A stretch of DNA of 64,000 bases from Pseudomonadota bacterium. GTDB lineage: Bacteria; Myxococcota_A; UBA9160; SZUA-336. Below are positions 59,929 through 64,000 of this stretch, piece by piece. The first letter of the stretch is position 1. Every line of letters begins with the position of its first letter. The DNA lies in contig QJZC01000027.1 in assembly GCA_003247575.1 (NCBI GenBank), positions 100,429 through 164,428 of the forward strand, written 5' to 3'. A program made the translations under genes and the position numbers. A model generated the notes under the pieces. It made no database searches. It was not told the DNA's origin and saw only the letters and a program-made list of their open reading frames with translations.

Positions 59929-60927
59929 GGTCGGGCGGTTCGCGAGTTCGTGCCGCTCGCGATCCGGGGCGGAGCGGGACAGGGACTCGATCACGTCTAC
60001 GATCGCGCGTGTGTGTCGGTGGTGCGGAGCGTGTCCTGCCCCCTCGAGTACGACGAGGTCGGACCCGGGCACCTGCTCGTGCAGGCTGTGCGAGTGGATC
60101 CGCGGGCTCACGACCTTGTCGATCGTGCCGGTGATGATGCGCAGCGGCACGCGCAGCTCCGGATAGCGCGCACTCTGCTCGCGCACGAATTCGCATAACC
60201 CGACTACGTCTTGCGCGTCGCACACGAACTGCTTCGGCCTGAACAGGAGATCGATCCCGGCCTGCTCCCGGTACGCGGGAGGGGCCGGGTCGGGTGCCAA
60301 CGTGAACTCGACGGCGCGGTCGGCCATGCGGCTCCCGAGCGGCCAGAGCAAGGTCGAAGCGAGCAGCGGACCGATCCAGGGCGTGGCGCCCAGGGAGCGG
60401 TAGAGAGCCACCCCCCCGGGCCAGGGATGGGTTGCGCCAGAGATAGTGACGACACCGGCCACCTCGTCCGGGAACTCCAGTGCATAGGCCAACACGAGCG
60501 AAGCGGCCCAGGAGTGTCCGACCAGGATCGGGCGCTCGACGCCGAGAAGCTGCAGGCCTTCACGGATGTAGCGCGCTTGCCGGGCAGGATTCATCCAGCG
60601 TCCTGCTGGCCGCGTGCTGTACCCGTACCCCGGTCGATCGAAGACCAGCACCCGATGCGAAGCGGCGAGGGGCTCGAGGAGCGGGAGACTGAGATCGCGC
60701 AGATTGACGCTCGCCCCATGCAACAGCACGACTGCTGGGCCGCTGCCGCGTTCCACGTAGTGCAGACGGCCTGTCGGTGTGTCGACGAAGCTGCCGATGG
60801 GCGGGCTCTCGGCCTCGATGCGCCGGCGAGCACGCGCGCTCACCCACGCGGACCAAGCGAGGCCAGCCGCGCCCAAGCTCAGCAGGGGCAGCGAGGAGGC
60901 GGCGAGGAGGGTCGGGAGTATCGGCAT
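59911..60927 (-). CDS. alpha/beta hydrolase, membrane-anchored
   Basis: A 338-residue alpha/beta hydrolase. An N-terminal hydrophobic segment (TLLAASSLPLLSLGAAGLAW) looks like a membrane anchor or signal. The fold motifs follow: oxyanion region VVLLHGASVNLRD, nucleophile elbow VGHSWAASLVLAYAL, acid in GTIDKVVSPR, and catalytic His in LEGAGHAPHH. The substrate is unknown; relatives include esterases, haloperoxidases and epoxide hydrolases, with Ser here excluding epoxide hydrolase. ATG start. Its last 18 bases overlap the end of the convergent PQQ dehydrogenase gene. Confidence 0.88.
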   Translation of the reverse strand: MPILPTLLAASSLPLLSLGAAGLAWSAWVSARARRRIEAESPPIGSFVDTPTGRLHYVERGSGPAVVLLHGASVNLRDLSLPLLEPLAASHRVLVFDRPGYGYSTRPAGRWMNPARQARYIREGLQLLGVERPILVGHSWAASLVLAYALEFPDEVAGVVTISGATHPWPGGVALYRSLGATPWIGPLLASTLLWPLGSRMADRAVEFTLAPDPAPPAYREQAGIDLLFRPKQFVCDAQDVVGLCEFVREQSARYPELRVPLRIITGTIDKVVSPRIHSHSLHEQVPGSDLVVLEGAGHAPHHRHTRAIVDVIESLSRSAPDRERHELANRPTSVELG

Positions 60928-61094
60928 GGATGTGGATTCTCGCAGCTGCGAGGGTACCGCAAGTGGAGAGGATCCTCTGCTCGTTCGGCCGTGTGCAACT
61001 TCGCTGCAGTCGACGCGCGTCCGGCGTGGTGCGAGCTCTTGTGGTTCGCTCCTACGTCCAGGGCGATTCGCGGGGGGAGAGGCGTGCTAGCCTG

Positions 61095-62282
61095 ATGCAC
61101 ATGCTGTCGAGCTTGCGCCGATTGGGCTTCCTGGCGGTTGCGGCGGGAAGCCTGTTCCTCGTCCTCTACGTGCTCGAGACCTTCTGGGCGACCGGCGAGC
61201 TGAGCGCACTCGAGCCCGGCTTCCTGGGTCGTTGTCAGCAGGTCGGGGGTCTGCTCGGGCCCGAAGATCTGACGATCCACCCTACGACAGGGGTCGCCTT
61301 CATCTCGGCCTACGACCGACGTGCCGAGGCCCTGGGCCAGCCGGTGCGAGGTGCGATCTACAGCTACTCGCCCGGCAGCACGGGATCCCTGCGCGAGCTG
61401 ACCGGCGACTTCGAGGGTGAACTGCGTCCGCATGGGATCAGCCTGTACCTGAATCCGAAGCGGGCAGGGTGGTTGCGGTCGCGCAGCGGCCCCGAGCCCA
61501 AGGATCGGCTCTTCGTCGTCAATCATGCGGAGGGCCGACACAGTATCGAGATCTTTGCCATCGATCGCCGCCGGCTCGAGCACCTGGAGACGGTTCGCGA
61601 TCCAGCCTTCGTTTCGCCGAGCGATATCGTTGCCGTCGGCCCGCGTAGCTTCTACGTGGCCAACGACTCCGGTACTCAACCCGACGAGTGGGCCTGGTAT
61701 CTCGAGAACCTCTGGCGCTTTCCCTTCTCGAACGTGGTGTACTTCGACGGCGAGAGTGCGCGCGAGGTGGCTTCGCGTATCGCCAAGGCGAGCGGGATCG
61801 CAAAGAGTGCAGACGGAAAGCGCATCTATGTGACGGCGCTGATGGGTCGCAAGATCCACGCCTACGAGCGCGATCCCGATACCGGAGACTTCGTCGCGAG
61901 CGATATCATTCCCTTGCCCACGAATCCGGACAACATCGAGCTGGACGATCGCGGAGATCTCTGGGTCGGCGCGCATCCGAAGCTGGTGAGCCTGGTGCGC
62001 CACGTCGTCTTCGGAGAGGATCCGATGCCCATTCGCATCGGCGGTGTGAACCTCCTGGATCCCGCGAGTCTCGCGCCGTCCCAGGTCGTGCGCGTCCAGC
62101 GCGATCCCAAGGGCGCGTACGAGATCACGGAGATCTACGTCGATGACGGTCGCGAGATCAGCGCAGCCTCCGTGGCGGGTCGTCGGCTCCGCCGGCTGCT
62201 CATCGGCTCCCTGACGGACTCCCACTTCCTGGACTGCGATTTCGATCCGTTTCCGCGACGCAACTACCGCGAAGGCCGTTGA
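61095..62282 (+). CDS. paraoxonase/arylesterase-family protein with altered calcium ligands
   Basis: A 395-residue protein with an N-terminal membrane anchor (FLAVAAGSLFLVLYVLETFWA) and a six-blade propeller that follows serum paraoxonase (PON1) closely. Compare GPEDLTIHP, RPHGISLYL, LFVVNHAEGRHSIEIFA, SPSDIVAVGPRSFYVANDSG, KSADGKRIYVTALMGRKIHA and NPDNIELDDRGDLWVGAHP. The two catalytic His of PON1 and the Glu-Asp and Asp-Asn calcium ligands are kept. The two other Asn ligands (PON1 Asn168 and Asn224) are Ser here. PON enzymes hydrolyse lactones and aryl esters, so lactonase activity, perhaps on acyl-homoserine lactones, is the family expectation. ATG 61095 or 61101. Confidence 0.87.
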   Translation: MHMLSSLRRLGFLAVAAGSLFLVLYVLETFWATGELSALEPGFLGRCQQVGGLLGPEDLTIHPTTGVAFISAYDRRAEALGQPVRGAIYSYSPGSTGSLRELTGDFEGELRPHGISLYLNPKRAGWLRSRSGPEPKDRLFVVNHAEGRHSIEIFAIDRRRLEHLETVRDPAFVSPSDIVAVGPRSFYVANDSGTQPDEWAWYLENLWRFPFSNVVYFDGESAREVASRIAKASGIAKSADGKRIYVTALMGRKIHAYERDPDTGDFVASDIIPLPTNPDNIELDDRGDLWVGAHPKLVSLVRHVVFGEDPMPIRIGGVNLLDPASLAPSQVVRVQRDPKGAYEITEIYVDDGREISAASVAGRRLRRLLIGSLTDSHFLDCDFDPFPRRNYREGR

Positions 62283-62380
62283 TCGGATGCATCCGCCGCG
62301 GAGCGGCGTCGTCCTGGCTCGGTAGGCTTGGGCTGGTATAGGATGAGCCAGCAGAGGCCTGGGGCCGAGGAGGACGCACG

Positions 62381-64000
62381 ATGGGATCGACGCCGGGATC
62401 TTACGATGAGCTCTATCGCCGCTCGCTCGAGCACCCACAGGAGTTCTGGGCCGAGGCCGCAGAAGCCATCCGCTGGACGAAGCCATACTCGCGCGTGCTC
62501 TCGAGTGAACGCGCTCCCTTGTACCGTTGGTTCGAGGGCGGGCAGCTCAACACCTGCGACAACGCCCTCGACCGACACGTCGAAGCCGGTGCAGGGGATC
62601 GGCTCGCACTGATCTATGACAGCCCGGTTACGGGTCGCAAGGCGAGCTACAGCTATGTCCAGCTGCGTGACCTGGTGGCGCGCTTCGCTGGCGGGCTCGC
62701 GCGGCTCGGTGTCGAGAGAGGAGACCGCGTCCTGATCTACATGCCGATGGTACCCGAGGCGGTGATCGGCATGCTGGCCTGCGCTCGGCTCGGTGCGATT
62801 CACTCGGTCGTCTTCGGAGGCTTTGCCCCGAAGCAGCTCGCGCATCGCATCGACGACGCCACGCCCAAGGTGGTGCTCACGGCGTCGTGCGGAATCGAGG
62901 GAGAGCGCATCATCGACTACAAGCCGCTGCTCGATCGTGCGATCGAGCTCGCTCGAGCGAAGCCGCTGCGGTGTGTCATTCTGCAACGCCCCGAGCATCC
63001 CGCCACGCTTGGCCCGGATGATCTCGAGTGGGCGCAGGTCGCGCACGCAGAAGCGGTGCCGTGTCAGCCCGTCCTCGCAACCGACCCGCTCTACATCCTG
63101 TATACGTCCGGGACGACAGGCGTTCCCAAGGGGGTGGTGCGTGACAATGGCGGTCACGCCGTCGCCCTACAGTGGAGTCTGCGCCACGTATACGGAATGC
63201 ACACGGGGGACGTCTTTTGGGCTGCGAGCGACATCGGCTGGGTCGTGGGCCACTCGTACATCGTCTACGCGCCACTCTTGACTGGGTGCACCAGTGTGCT
63301 CTATGAAGGCAAGCCAGTTGGAACCCCCGATGCCGGAGCCTACTGGAGAGTCTGCGCAGAGCATGGGGTCAACGCGCTGTTCACCGCGCCCACGGCGTTT
63401 CGTGCGATCAAGGGGCAGGACCCGCTGGGTCAGGAGATCGCGCGCTATGACCTATCGCGGCTGCGCACTCTATTCCTGGCCGGCGAGCGCGCGGATCCCG
63501 CAACCGTAGCCTGGGCCGGCGAAAAGCTCGGCATCCCGGTCGTCGACCACTGGTGGCAAACCGAGACCGGCTGGCCGGTCGCGAGCAACTGCATGGGGAT
63601 CGAGGTGCTGCCGATCAAGCCGGGCTCTCCGACCAAGCCCGTCCCAGGGTATGACGTTCGGGTCGTCGACGCAGCCGGCGAAGAGGTCCCGCACGGGACG
63701 ATCGGCTCGATCGTCATACGATTGCCTCTCCCACCCGGATGCCTTCCCACCTTGTGGGAACGCGAAGCGGGCTACGTCGAGAGCTATCTGACGACCTATC
63801 CCGGCTATTACGAGACCTCCGATGCCGGCTACTTCGACGATGATGGCTATCTGTTCGTCATGGCGCGCACGGACGATATCATCAATGTCGCCGGGCACCG
63901 CTTGTCTACGGGCGAGATGGAAGAGATTCTGGCCGCGCACCCGGACGTAGCCGAGTGTGCGGTGATCGGGGTGGCGGACGCGCTCAAGGGCCAGCTCCCC
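62381..64000 (+). CDS. prpE: propionyl-CoA synthetase (partial, cut by window end)
   Basis: The first 540 residues of an acyl-CoA synthetase (AMP-forming) of the PrpE type, converting propionate, ATP and CoA to propionyl-CoA. The ORF runs off the right edge. It begins with the acetyl-CoA synthetase N-terminal domain (YDELYRRSLEHPQEFWAEAA, LNTCDNALDRHVEAGAGDRL). It has the P-loop YILYTSGTTGVPKGVVRD, the PrpE-typical VVDHWWQTETGWPVASN, and the hinge region ARTDDIINVAGHRLSTGEM. HWWQTETGWP separates PrpE from acetyl-CoA synthetase. The start ATG has GAGGAGG seven bases upstream. It is 98 bases after the paraoxonase-like gene, in the same direction. The C-terminal catalytic Lys region lies outside the window. 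Confidence 0.92.
   Translation, partial: MGSTPGSYDELYRRSLEHPQEFWAEAAEAIRWTKPYSRVLSSERAPLYRWFEGGQLNTCDNALDRHVEAGAGDRLALIYDSPVTGRKASYSYVQLRDLVARFAGGLARLGVERGDRVLIYMPMVPEAVIGMLACARLGAIHSVVFGGFAPKQLAHRIDDATPKVVLTASCGIEGERIIDYKPLLDRAIELARAKPLRCVILQRPEHPATLGPDDLEWAQVAHAEAVPCQPVLATDPLYILYTSGTTGVPKGVVRDNGGHAVALQWSLRHVYGMHTGDVFWAASDIGWVVGHSYIVYAPLLTGCTSVLYEGKPVGTPDAGAYWRVCAEHGVNALFTAPTAFRAIKGQDPLGQEIARYDLSRLRTLFLAGERADPATVAWAGEKLGIPVVDHWWQTETGWPVASNCMGIEVLPIKPGSPTKPVPGYDVRVVDAAGEEVPHGTIGSIVIRLPLPPGCLPTLWEREAGYVESYLTTYPGYYETSDAGYFDDDGYLFVMARTDDIINVAGHRLSTGEMEEILAAHPDVAECAVIGVADALKGQLP

Noticed and set aside
60879-62486. 535-residue minus-strand ORF
   Set aside because: Antisense to the paraoxonase-like gene.
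1-64000. CRISPR arrays, insertion sequences, rRNA, prophage, toxin-antitoxin pairs
   Set aside because: None seen: no regularly spaced repeats, no transposase or integrase motifs, only one tRNA, and no toxin-antitoxin-like gene pair.

Overview
The window is 64 kb of high-GC bacterial chromosome with GC-rich third positions. Genes sit close together on both strands, with many GTG starts and many lipoprotein signals. The content points to a Gram-negative with an outer membrane: an OmpH/Skp chaperone, a DUF1302-type outer-membrane barrel, OmpA-like and NlpC/P60 envelope proteins. It is also signal-rich, with three histidine kinases, a sigma-54 activator, PilZ, FIST, a Ras-like GTPase and a winged-helix/AAA regulator. 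This fits the former Deltaproteobacteria (Myxococcota, Binatota or relatives), but no marker here settles the phylum. No phage, plasmid, insertion sequence, CRISPR array or rRNA was seen.

Left part (0.4-20.8 kb): a sensor kinase; a 1.5 kb stretch with only remnants of secreted proteins; a small unknown gene with a good terminator; a haem peroxidase of the animal type; an orphan FtsX/MacB-type permease; a GH25 muramidase lipoprotein; a three-gene DUF2589 cluster with an internal hairpin; then FIST, NlpC/P60, double-PilZ, GNAT, a sugar-nucleotide epimerase, DUF2304, a secreted beta-helix protein and a Sel1-repeat protein.

Middle (20.9-40.3 kb): the most unusual locus is a minus-strand operon of four genes: a coiled-coil protein, a one-TM protein with BON-like and OmpA-like domains, a Ras/Rab-like GTPase and a PAS-like hybrid histidine kinase. 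Their junctions are tight (TGA directly followed by ATG, then an ATGA overlap), which suggests one envelope-to-cytoplasm signalling machine. Next come a Na/Pi cotransporter with a probable CTG start, a thioesterase, a TauE-type permease, lipoproteins, a divergent CMD/HxlR pair with two matched palindromic operators, tRNA-Arg(TCT), OmpH/Skp, a pesticin-like muramidase, an SPFH lipoprotein, a HAD protein lacking its catalytic half, and a 1024-residue winged-helix/AAA regulator.

Right part (40.6-64 kb): an ApaH-like phosphatase; a DUF1302 barrel; a hybrid kinase with one dead and one live receiver; a PIG-L deacetylase; an NtrC-type regulator; a CLC channel; a rhodanese-rhomboid-NUDIX run; leuS and gatB; a PQQ/haem-c dehydrogenase; an alpha/beta hydrolase; a paraoxonase-like protein; and prpE, cut by the window end. 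The leuS, gatB and tRNA genes mark this as core chromosome. Function calls come from reading motifs, not from database searches.
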